From: an uncultured Pelagibacteraceae bacterium
Lineage (GTDB): Bacteria; Pseudomonadota; Alphaproteobacteria; Pelagibacterales; Pelagibacteraceae
Direction: 5' to 3'
Length of the DNA: 32,227 nt
NCBI GenBank assembly: GCA_902521675.1
Contig: CABYSP010000013.1
Span: 1-32,227, forward strand
The notes below the pieces were generated by a model. That model was not told the DNA's origin, ran no database searches, and worked only from the letters and a program-made list of their open reading frames with translations. Of this stretch, positions 25,851 to 32,227 are shown in pieces (position 1 is the stretch's first letter; the number at the start of each line of letters is the position of its first letter). The position numbers were made by a program, and so were the translations under genes.

Positions 25851-27278
25851 TTAATTATTTTGTTTAATTTCCAATGTTTTATTTAATTCATTTATTTCAA
25901 AAGTGTTTTCTTCTCCATTTGTCCAAGTAACAATAATCTTAATATTTCTCTCATTTTTTCGAATTCCGTAATGTGCCACTGGCTCCATTTGACACAAGTA
26001 ACCTGAGCCTGAATCTATTGTTTTAGAATGAGTTCTTAAATTTGAAACAAGAGTTACAGTAGCACCTCTTGCTGGAGCACCGTGCATATTAATTGGCTTA
26101 ATCCTTAAGAAATTATTTTTTTTTGAATTTGCCTTATATAAAGTTAAAGGCTGATAACCAGATTCTCCATGAGATATTAAAAGCTCAAGTATTCCATCAC
26201 CGTCTATATCGGCTACTGCAGCTCCTGTTCCTAATCCATTAGTTTCTAAAGCATTTCCAATATTTATTTCTTTGAACTCACCATTATCTAAAATTTTAAA
26301 TAATTTATTTGGCTCGCCAATATTATTCATGAATACTTCGTCATAACCATCATTATCAAAATCAGCAGAGATTACTGTTCTAATTCTCGATGGGGCGCTA
26401 AATTGTTTGTCAGCTATATCTACAAACTTATTATTTTTTAAAACAAATGCTCGATGAGGCCCTTCCCAATTCGAAGTTAATATATCTAATCTACCTCTAT
26501 AATAAATATCACTTAGCGCAGTCCCACGGCCGTTTTGAAAGATATCATCAACAGCATAATCTTTCGCAATTTCAACAAAATTTCCATTATTATTATAATA
26601 TAAAAAATTCTCCCCTCTTTCATTTGCAGCAAAAATATCAGATCTTCCAGATAAAATATTACCTGAAATAACCGCTCTACCTCCAGTAATTTTATTAATA
26701 CCTAGCTCTGAAGCTTTGTCTATTATTTCATTTCCATCTTTTTCGTAAAATCTTGTAGGCCCTCCATAATTTGCAACATATATTCCATAAGCTCCATTTC
26801 CATTTCTATCTACACATACAACTGATCTACCTGCTGTGAGATTTAAATTTTCCTGGTTTATTTCTAATTCAAATAAATCAAAAAATTTATTTCCATCAAA
26901 ATCTAATAATCTGTCTGAATATCTTTTGTTTCCACTATAAGTGTCTGTATTTAAAAAATATATTTCCTCATAACCATCCTGATCAATATCACAGGATGCT
27001 ACTCCTATAGTTTTACGATTTTTGTCTATAAATATACTTTGGTTAATTGAATTGAACAAAATACCCTTTTTATGGGCTAAGGCTAAATTATTAAATCCAA
27101 ATCCAGTTACAATAAATTCAAAATTTCCATCATTGTTTACATCTGAAACGGACACACCATAACTTAATCTAGGTTGATTTTCTAATATTTGGTAAGTTAT
27201 ATCTTCAAAGAAATCGTCTGACTTTGAATAATTAACAATATTCAAAAATATTAATAAAAATATAAATAATTTTTTCAT
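25851..27278 (-). CDS. Secreted FG-GAP/VCBS-repeat protein with C-terminal ASPIC/UnbV domain
   Basis: The 475-residue product starts with a signal peptide (about 1-20). It contains a series of beta-propeller-type FG-GAP repeats with calcium-loop signatures such as D-V-N-N-D-G-N, D-I-D-Q-D-G-Y, D-F-D-N-D-G-Y and D-I-D-G-D-G-I. The C-terminal 80 residues form an ASPIC/UnbV domain, recognisable from G-A-P-A-R-G-A, the S-G-S-G-Y segment and the final W-T-N-G-E-E element. This architecture matches CRTAC1-like secreted proteins, whose function in bacteria is poorly known; extracellular or periplasmic binding is a reasonable guess. It is the first gene of the leftward three-gene operon. Confidence 0.85.
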   Translation of the reverse strand: MKKLFIFLLIFLNIVNYSKSDDFFEDITYQILENQPRLSYGVSVSDVNNDGNFEFIVTGFGFNNLALAHKKGILFNSINQSIFIDKNRKTIGVASCDIDQDGYEEIYFLNTDTYSGNKRYSDRLLDFDGNKFFDLFELEINQENLNLTAGRSVVCVDRNGNGAYGIYVANYGGPTRFYEKDGNEIIDKASELGINKITGGRAVISGNILSGRSDIFAANERGENFLYYNNNGNFVEIAKDYAVDDIFQNGRGTALSDIYYRGRLDILTSNWEGPHRAFVLKNNKFVDIADKQFSAPSRIRTVISADFDNDGYDEVFMNNIGEPNKLFKILDNGEFKEINIGNALETNGLGTGAAVADIDGDGILELLISHGESGYQPLTLYKANSKKNNFLRIKPINMHGAPARGATVTLVSNLRTHSKTIDSGSGYLCQMEPVAHYGIRKNERNIKIIVTWTNGEENTFEINELNKTLEIKQNN

Positions 27279-27379
27279 TTAATTTCCAACTAGACTAAAA
27301 ATTAAAAATTAAAACTGTTAATATTGGCATAGTTAATTTAGTGTAATTTCAATAGTAAATATAAAAAATTTTATTAAAT

Positions 27380-27847
27380 ATGAGTGATCTCAACAAAGCG
27401 CCAAACGATTTTTTCAATAATTGGAATAAAATTAATTCCATGTCATATAGAAATGTTATTGAACTACATGTTAAAAGAAGTAGTGAAAAAAAGATATTAG
27501 CTTTAATTCAATTTGAATTAGATCAGTTTTCAGAAAATGTTCAAAAGGATTTAGTTATTTCTGAAACAAGTTCTTTCTATCAAGAAATATCAAATCTTTT
27601 CAGAGACTCAAACTGGTGGTCAACTGCTACAGTAACAGATGCTTGTAAATATTATTTAAACTGTGCAAGAAATAATATTTCTTATTTTGAAAACTATATA
27701 GAGGCAGATAGTAAATTGTCTCAAAATCAAAAAAATGAGATATTTGCCTTATATCAATTATGCACTCTATTTATTTCTTGGAATGCTATTAAAGACAAAC
27801 AAATAAGAGAAAATATAGATATTAAAAAAAGTTTATTTTTTAGATAA
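27380..27847 (+). CDS. Hypothetical soluble helical protein, 155 residues
   Basis: I do not recognise a family. The product has no signal peptide or membrane helix and is predicted mostly helical, with amphipathic stretches around 27-60 and 100-140. It has two cysteines and a notable W-W pair near residues 77-78. The composition (few repeats, all amino acids used) and the ATG with an AT-rich 101-bp upstream region look like a genuine gene. A minus-strand frame overlapping its 3' end is judged a shadow. It is divergent from the UnbV-domain gene. Confidence 0.65.
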   Translation: MSDLNKAPNDFFNNWNKINSMSYRNVIELHVKRSSEKKILALIQFELDQFSENVQKDLVISETSSFYQEISNLFRDSNWWSTATVTDACKYYLNCARNNISYFENYIEADSKLSQNQKNEIFALYQLCTLFISWNAIKDKQIRENIDIKKSLFFR

Positions 27848-27856
27848 ATATTTAGA

Positions 27857-28012
27857 TTAATAATATTCACACTTTTTTTCTTGTCTTTTATATCTATCAG
27901 AGCGAAGACTGACATAATTACCTTGTTCATAGGCATTGCACCAAAAAATACGTCTTTGTTCTCTAGCTAGTGTAGCACGATTACGCTCTATTCTCTTCTT
28001 TTCTTTGATTTT
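27857..28012 (-). pseudogene. Start-less 51-codon reading frame, possible gene remnant
   Basis: On the minus strand a frame of 51 sense codons runs between stops at 28015-28013 and 27859-27857. It contains no ATG, GTG or TTG, yet its translation looks protein-like: basic, with R-E-Q-R-R-I-F-W-C-N-A-Y-E-Q and later S-L-R-S-D-R-Y-K-R-Q. It uses varied arginine codons (CGT, CGC, AGA). It may be the 3' end of a decayed small gene, or a gene with a non-standard start or upstream frameshift. No homologue is known to me. Confidence 0.3.
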
Positions 28013-28105
28013 TTAGTAAATTTTCGATGTCAAAATAATCCTAAAGTCTTAAATGAAACTTATGTCACAGAGACAGATAATAAATATATTTGTAATTAAA
28101 ATCTC

Positions 28106-28297
28106 ATGAAAACAATATTTGTTATAGGTTCAAAAAAACATACACTGAAGTACACAAGAAAAATGCCCGAAGGTGAAGTTAAGAAAATGAAATCTTTTGT
28201 TACAAACAAAGGTCAAAAGCTTGAGAAAACTTCAAAATTTAAAATTTTAAAAGTATCAGACGACAAAACTTCAAGAACTTTCAAAATCAGTCTTTAA
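28106..28297 (+). CDS. Small basic hypothetical protein, 63 residues
   Basis: A short lysine-rich product (about 17 Lys) with no signal peptide. An N-terminal strand-like segment K-T-I-F-V-I-G-S-K-K is followed by a charged middle and a C-terminal strand pattern K-I-L-K-V-S-D-D-K. Families are not recognised; a small beta-rich nucleic-acid-binding fold is conceivable but unproven. It ends 9 bp before the alpha/beta hydrolase gene and could be cotranscribed with it. A weak GATAAT-like -10 element lies at 28076-28081 without a good -35. Confidence 0.55.
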   Translation: MKTIFVIGSKKHTLKYTRKMPEGEVKKMKSFVTNKGQKLEKTSKFKILKVSDDKTSRTFKISL

Positions 28298-28306
28298 TTA
28301 TTTTAT

Positions 28307-29413
28307 ATGAAAAAAATTTTGGTTATTACATTATTAATTTTTATCTCAAGTACAGTTCTTAACGCAGAAATAATTAAACCAAAAAAAACACCACTTAAAA
28401 AATTATCCAAACAACTAGGCAATGGACAATTAATTAAGATTAATTCGTATCAAACTTCTGATTATAAAGGCATTTTGGAGGGCTGGTATAAAGAGAGTCC
28501 AATAATAGTTGATGCTCTTATTACTTATCCAGAGGGAGAAGGTCCATTTCCTTTATTATTAATCGTTCATAGTAGTGGTGGTGCTGAGGAATTTACTGCA
28601 AATTGGCTAGAGTTTATGAGAGATCAACAAAAACCTCTGTTAGACATGGGGATAGCGACAATGTATTTAGATAATTTTTCTGCGAGAGGTGCAAAACATA
28701 CTTATACAGATCAATCAAAAGCATCTTTATGGTCTACTTATATAGATGTGTTTATGGCATTGGATTATCTCAGTAAGGATCCAAAAATAAATATTAAAAA
28801 AGTAGGTGTCTCTGGTTATTCAAGGGGAGGAAATCTATCAATAATGGCTGCAGAAAAAAGATTGAGAGATATATTAGTTAGCAAAGATCTTTATTTTGCT
28901 GCGTCTCAACCAAGATCTGCTGAATGTGGAATTTCTGGAATGTTTAGAAATCCAACTCCAGTTAAAGAAACTAAAATTTGGTATGTACATGGTTTAGCTG
29001 AGGATTATACCTTACCAGGTCCATGTGTAGATCTAATGGAAAAAATGCAAGCTAAAGGTGCTGATATTGAAATAGATTTAAGAGAGGGATGGTATCATTT
29101 ATTTACTGGAAATTATGAGCCAGAAATAGAAAAAAGAACTCAATATTTTTGGAAGTGTCCTAATTTTTACACAGAGGATGATGGGAATCCTAATAAAGAG
29201 TTTTTTGATTTGATTTTAAAAAATACAAAAATAAAAAGTTTGGATGAATTTAATGAGTTATCACGTAAAAATCCAAGAAAAGCTTTTAAAACAATGTTCA
29301 AGGGTCTTAAAAAAGAAAAATGTATTGGAAAAGGTGTTACTGAAGGGGGTAACCACGGAAAAACTTTTATGCCAGAGTATTTAGCTTTTTGGAAAGAAAA
29401 TTTATTAAATTAA
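28307..29413 (+). CDS. Secreted alpha/beta hydrolase, dienelactone-hydrolase-like
   Basis: The 368-residue protein begins with a signal peptide (cleavage likely after A20). The alpha/beta hydrolase core contains L-I-V-H-S-S-G-G (oxyanion-hole region, about 85-92), the nucleophile elbow G-Y-S-R-G-G with Ser172, Asp233 in H-G-L-A-E-D-Y, and His264 in W-Y-H-L-F. Together these form a plausible Ser-Asp-His triad. Related proteins are annotated as dienelactone-hydrolase-family enzymes or carboxylesterases; the substrate here is unknown. The approximately 100-residue tail after the catalytic His is longer than in simple dienelactone hydrolases. No obvious metabolic partners adjoin it. It is the last ordinary gene before the island-like junction. 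Confidence 0.8.
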   Translation: MKKILVITLLIFISSTVLNAEIIKPKKTPLKKLSKQLGNGQLIKINSYQTSDYKGILEGWYKESPIIVDALITYPEGEGPFPLLLIVHSSGGAEEFTANWLEFMRDQQKPLLDMGIATMYLDNFSARGAKHTYTDQSKASLWSTYIDVFMALDYLSKDPKINIKKVGVSGYSRGGNLSIMAAEKRLRDILVSKDLYFAASQPRSAECGISGMFRNPTPVKETKIWYVHGLAEDYTLPGPCVDLMEKMQAKGADIEIDLREGWYHLFTGNYEPEIEKRTQYFWKCPNFYTEDDGNPNKEFFDLILKNTKIKSLDEFNELSRKNPRKAFKTMFKGLKKEKCIGKGVTEGGNHGKTFMPEYLAFWKENLLN

Positions 29414-29430
29414 TTTAATAAACTAAAGAG

Positions 29431-29502
29431 ATGAAAAAACTTTTAAGTATCGTGGTTATAGGATTTTGTAGGATAACTAGAACCATAACAAGAACTTTTT
29501 AA
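29431..29502 (+). pseudogene. Signal-peptide-like 23-residue fragment
   Basis: An ATG opens M-K-K-L-L-S-I-V-V-I-G-F-C, which resembles the start of a lipoprotein or Sec signal peptide. It is followed by ten residues rich in Arg and Thr and a stop at 29500-29502. It is too short to be an exported protein, so it looks like a beheaded remnant, or a chance frame just after the hydrolase gene. Confidence 0.25.
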
Positions 29503-29525
29503 GATAAAACAAAGTTTAAAGTGGT

Positions 29526-29594
29526 ATGAGCCCAGAAAAGTCGCAGAAACTCTGGAAAATTATTCAGCAAGCTGGCGATTATTTGGGGTGCTAG
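29526..29594 (+). pseudogene. Short frame in the G+C-rich islet, possible gene fragment
   Basis: A 22-residue frame begins M-S-P-E-K-S-Q-K-L-W-K-I-I-Q-Q-A-G and uses codons that are rare elsewhere in the window (TCG, CTC, GGC, GGG). It stops at TAG 29592-29594. It could be a fragment of a transferred gene or a chance frame. I recognise no family. Confidence 0.2.
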
Positions 29595-29605
29595 TGGGAC
29601 AACCT

Positions 29606-29645
29606 ACTTCACACTACCTCACACTACTTCACACTACTTCACACT
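29606..29645. repeat. Four tandem 10-bp repeats, enclosed by a 6-bp inverted pair
   Basis: Units at 29606, 29616, 29626 and 29636 read ACTTCACACT, except the second, which reads ACCTCACACT. CTAGTG at 29591-29596 and CACTAG at 29642-29647 are exact reverse complements on either side, so the array could sit in a long hairpin loop or be a protein-binding array. Confidence 0.85.
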
Positions 29646-29710
29646 AGTTATGCGAATAATTAAATTTTGATTGAAAATAATTCCCATAAAGACTCATTAA
29701 TTTAACTAAA

Positions 29711-29733
29711 AAACTAGGCCACAAACTAGGCCA
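29711..29733. repeat. Direct repeat of AAACTAGGCCA with 12-bp period
   Basis: AAACTAGGCCA occurs at 29711-29721 and 29723-29733, one C apart, 39 bp from the stop of the GHKL gene. Both copies contain the palindromic core TAGGCC/GGCC. It could be a recombinase or regulator site, or simple slippage. Confidence 0.8.
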
Positions 29734-29771
29734 TATTTAGATAAATCAAACCACTATAAAATAACTCTATT

Positions 29772-32021
29772 CTAAGAATTAATTTTTTTTATTTCTTCTT
29801 CTTTAATAAAATTCTTATGTAATTTTTCTAAAAATTTAACTTTGGCCTTTTCAAAATATACATTTGCTTGTTGAAGAATTTCATGTGGTTGTTTGTAATT
29901 TGTTACATCTGAGTACTCAATAGGGTTGTTAATAGCAATTAAATCCACTCTTTTTTCAGCAAATTTTTCAGCTAATATTTCAACACATAACACTCTAAAT
30001 AATGCACTTTCAGAGTAAGGAAATGGTTTATTTTCAGAACCTAAATATTTTTTTATAGTTTCGTGTTTAGAGGAAATTTTTAATAAATTTGAATTAGTTG
30101 TATCCCAAGCTGCTCTATTTGGGCCCAAATCATATTTATCAATATCCCAAGTAAAAGGATTTTTATTCTCTTCTTCCTTATCAACAACTGTAACAACGCA
30201 ATTATCTGAAATTATATCATTTGTAACTTCTAATTTACTTTCAGATTCCAATTTTAGTCCCTTTACCAAAAGCTCTCCAACGGCATAATTTGTATTTTTA
30301 ACAATATTAAACTTACATGTAGGCTTGAATTTAATTTGGTCTACTTGACTTGATATAATTTTTAATTCTAGGTTATTTTCATTTATTACTTCTGGATATT
30401 TTGCATAGATTTTTATTTTCCTATGTTTGTCTCTCACAACGTTATATTGTTTTTTTTCAAACTCTATGTCGTTCTTAAATTCTCTATTTTTATCTAAATA
30501 AATATCTATTTTTGCTTGGGTTTTTACTTGTTTATCGTATCTAAATGACACTTCTATAATTTTTTCTGATTTACCAATTAAAGTAAAAACACCAACATAT
30601 TTTTTTGGATCATTTTTAGTTTTAATCATTTCGACTTTTGAAGATATAACATCTAAAAACTGTTTATGTTTTTCTGGGATAAACAATTCTAAAGTTTTTC
30701 CTTTATTTAAATTGTTTTCAAATGTGTAAATTGAAATTTTTTTTTCTTCGCCTACTTTCAACCTAATGCCCGAAGGTATAGCTCTCCATTCCTGCAAACC
30801 CAAAGAACCCTGATTTTCACCAGCGCTTTCATCTCTATCAATATCATCTAATAAATCAGCACAATCCTTCATCATTTCGTCAACTAATTTAGATAATTTT
30901 TCGTCTTTCTGGCTGCTTGAATTACTTTTTTTATCTTCGTTAATAAATTTATTTAAAATTTTTATAGGTTCTTTGAATAATTCTATAGCAAATGGATGAT
31001 CTTTTTTTATACCCTCAATTCTTGTAGGGTTAAGTATAAAAGTTTCATTCAATGGGTTTTGCTTTTTATTAATAGTTGCATTATCGTGCCATTCTTTCAT
31101 TAAGTGATCTATATGTTCACACTCTAAATAACCGTAGTACCTTTGAGCCAAAGGCTCTCTTTCAATATTTTTATCTAAAAAATTTTTTTGAAAACATGTT
31201 TTTTTTCCAAAAACTGAAATTCCTGTTGTTCTAAAAGCTTCTGGATAATTTTCTTCTATTAAATTTTTAAGTTTAAATAATTTAAATTTTGAAAATGTTT
31301 TATATTTTGGAATTTCAATTTTACCTTCATAAACTAGTTCTCCATCAGGTTCTATATAGACTAATTTAGTATCTGTTTTATCAGCAATGATATTTAAATT
31401 AAGTGTTTTGTTTTTTGAATGTAAAACTCTTGAAAGAGCATAATGTCTTGGCAAAGTATTAATTATTGTCTCAACAAGTGGATTATATTGTGATTTAGAA
31501 CCAGCAGGTATGGTAACCTCAATTGTAGTACCATGTTTCTTTGCTCCTAAATATCTTGTTTCATCTTTTGTTGGTTTTTCGTTGTTTGCATTTGCAATCA
31601 CATTTAAATCTTGAGACATAACTACTTCAGAAAACAAACCATCTTTTATAGAAGAAACTTTTACATCCCCAAGAGCAGTAACATCTCTTAAGCCTCTTCC
31701 AAAAAAACTCCTTGAAGTTGTGCTAGTTTTTTTATGATAAGTCATCAACTTATCTTTCATTTGATTAAAATCCATTCCTATAGCTTTGTCTTTTACTCTT
31801 AATATGGTCGGATTCTTTTTCCCTCCCCGATCATATTCAATTCTTACATCTCCTAAGTAATTTAAAGAGTTATTTAAGCTTTCATAAGCATCATCACTAT
31901 TAGTTAAAATTTCTAATAAAGCCTCAAATATAGTTGGCATTGCTAAGTCTCTTTGATGCTTTATAGCCATTGCATCAGCAGTGATTTTACCAAGTTTTAT
32001 CTTATTTCTTTTTTTGCTCAT
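29772..32021 (-). CDS. Large GHKL (Bergerat-fold) ATPase, MORC/MutL-like, candidate defence or restriction-system protein
   Basis: The 749-residue protein begins with a GHKL ATPase domain. Motif I is E-I-L-T-N-S-D-D-A-Y (Glu37, Asn41), motif II is V-K-D-K-A-I-G-M-D (Asp78, Gly82), and motif III is the glycine loop F-G-R-G-L-R-D (108-113). A transducer-like region, then a charged linker rich in Ser/Lys/Asp (about 370-405), and several beta-rich, Ig-like segments follow. A helical C-terminal domain begins about residue 640. The lack of kinase dimerisation or receiver domains argues against a sensor kinase, and the size and layout argue against canonical MutL, GyrB or HtpG. Prokaryotic MORC/MutL-like ATPases of this type occur in restriction-modification-like clusters. 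The ATGA overlap with the upstream gene shows tight coupling. Confidence 0.72.
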   Translation of the reverse strand: MSKKRNKIKLGKITADAMAIKHQRDLAMPTIFEALLEILTNSDDAYESLNNSLNYLGDVRIEYDRGGKKNPTILRVKDKAIGMDFNQMKDKLMTYHKKTSTTSRSFFGRGLRDVTALGDVKVSSIKDGLFSEVVMSQDLNVIANANNEKPTKDETRYLGAKKHGTTIEVTIPAGSKSQYNPLVETIINTLPRHYALSRVLHSKNKTLNLNIIADKTDTKLVYIEPDGELVYEGKIEIPKYKTFSKFKLFKLKNLIEENYPEAFRTTGISVFGKKTCFQKNFLDKNIEREPLAQRYYGYLECEHIDHLMKEWHDNATINKKQNPLNETFILNPTRIEGIKKDHPFAIELFKEPIKILNKFINEDKKSNSSSQKDEKLSKLVDEMMKDCADLLDDIDRDESAGENQGSLGLQEWRAIPSGIRLKVGEEKKISIYTFENNLNKGKTLELFIPEKHKQFLDVISSKVEMIKTKNDPKKYVGVFTLIGKSEKIIEVSFRYDKQVKTQAKIDIYLDKNREFKNDIEFEKKQYNVVRDKHRKIKIYAKYPEVINENNLELKIISSQVDQIKFKPTCKFNIVKNTNYAVGELLVKGLKLESESKLEVTNDIISDNCVVTVVDKEEENKNPFTWDIDKYDLGPNRAAWDTTNSNLLKISSKHETIKKYLGSENKPFPYSESALFRVLCVEILAEKFAEKRVDLIAINNPIEYSDVTNYKQPHEILQQANVYFEKAKVKFLEKLHKNFIKEEEIKKINS

Positions 32022-32227
32022 TTGATATTTGATATTTTTCTATTACTTGCCATTCCCTGTTTTAAAAATTCACTTTCATTTAACAAATCTGGAAATTTTA
32101 CTTCTAAGAAATTCAAAAATTCGCTCATATTCTTGTCTTCACCTAAGGATACTAAATTTTTTAATTCATAAAATTTAGATCTTATATTATTAGAATTTCC
32201 TGCTGCAGAACCAAGCATATCTGCTAA
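32018..32227 (-). CDS. C-terminal end of an unknown protein cut by the window end
   Basis: The frame is open to the last base of the window, so the 69 visible residues are the tail of a longer protein. The ATG at 32218-32216 is probably internal. The tail is helical and charged (E-F-L-N-F-L-E-V-K-F then a Lys/Arg-rich end) and I cannot assign it. Its TGA overlaps the start of the GHKL ATPase gene by 4 bp (ATGA), so both are in one operon, with this gene first. Confidence 0.75.
   Translation of the reverse strand, partial: LADMLGSAAGNSNNIRSKFYELKNLVSLGEDKNMSEFLNFLEVKFPDLLNESEFLKQGMASNRKISNIK

Larger units (their letters stand above)
29414..29771. other. 358-bp gene-poor junction between the hydrolase gene and the GHKL operon
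   Basis: No complete gene is visible. In order it holds a short signal-peptide-like frame (29431-29502), a G+C-rich islet (about 46% over 29521-29640 by hand count, against roughly 30% around it), a run of four 10-mers (29606-29645) enclosed by the inverted pair CTAGTG/CACTAG, and a 12-bp-spaced direct repeat (29711-29733). I saw no tRNA or integrase. The mixture of fragments and repeats is what a recombination or insertion border leaves behind, but that is an inference. Confidence 0.6.

Noticed and set aside
27279..27379. Possible riboswitch or ncRNA in the divergent gap before the 155-residue gene
   Set aside because: The region is almost only A and T with no stable stem and does not resemble glycine or SAM riboswitches.
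27754..27936. Minus-strand frame of 60 codons with an ATG, overlapping the 155-residue gene
   Set aside because: Half of it lies antisense to a better coding frame, its composition is hydrophobic and biased as expected of the complement of AT-rich coding DNA, and it is not protein-like beyond chance.
29606..29645. Tandem repeats considered as a CRISPR array
   Set aside because: Units are 10 bp and contiguous with no spacers, and no cas genes are present.

Overview
The window reads as a streamlined, very AT-rich alphaproteobacterial chromosome, most likely SAR11 (Pelagibacterales). Three things point there: low G+C, gene spacing mostly between 0 and 20 bp with many ATGA/TAATG overlaps, and the order lptG-lptD-surA-pdxA-rsmA followed by gmk, acpP, fabG, fabD, rpsF-rpsR-rplI and dnaB. 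I assigned the taxon from protein character and gene order, not from a search. I found no tRNA, rRNA, CRISPR array, insertion sequence or recognisable riboswitch.

Region by region. (1) 2-6322, plus strand: LPS export (lptG cut by the window start, lptD), a SurA-like periplasmic chaperone, PLP synthesis (pdxA) and 16S rRNA dimethylation (rsmA). All genes touch or overlap. (2) 6311-8900, minus strand: fabD-fabG-acpP-gmk, running tail to tail into rsmA with a 12-bp overlap. (3) 8988-11560, plus: a ribosomal protein operon behind a good promoter, then replicative helicase dnaB. (4) 11582-20988, plus: an MMPL/RND-type membrane protein, cvpA, purF, an HD-domain protein resembling PhnZ-type diiron oxygenases, the glutathione pathway gshA-gshB, a DMT transporter and an MFS transporter. 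(5) 20995-21441, minus: a MOSC-domain protein. (6) 21489-24397, plus: a compact operon of a phytanoyl-CoA-dioxygenase-like enzyme and two Gfo/Idh/MocA dehydrogenases, probably catabolic or modifying, substrate unknown. (7) 24403-27278, minus: an operon of an FG-GAP/UnbV secreted protein, a ten-cysteine secreted protein and a phosphatidylcholine-synthase-like membrane enzyme. (8) 27380-29413, plus: two small unknown proteins and a secreted alpha/beta hydrolase, separated by intergenic DNA holding a start-less but protein-like reading frame. (9) 29414-29771: a gene-poor junction with a G+C-rich islet, tandem 10-mers, a 12-bp direct repeat and two short gene-fragment-like frames. (10) 29772-32227, minus: a large GHKL (Bergerat-fold) ATPase, translationally coupled to a gene cut by the window end.

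The left two thirds is core housekeeping DNA. Accessory character rises from about 21 kb, and the right edge looks like the border of a genomic island. The GHKL ATPase is the best candidate for part of a little-described system: prokaryotic MORC/MutL-like ATPases of this kind are known from restriction-modification-like clusters. The partner genes lie outside the window, so this is an inference. Second candidates are the UnbV/ten-cysteine/Pcs operon and the PhnZ-like HD protein that lacks the usual phosphonate-recognition residues.
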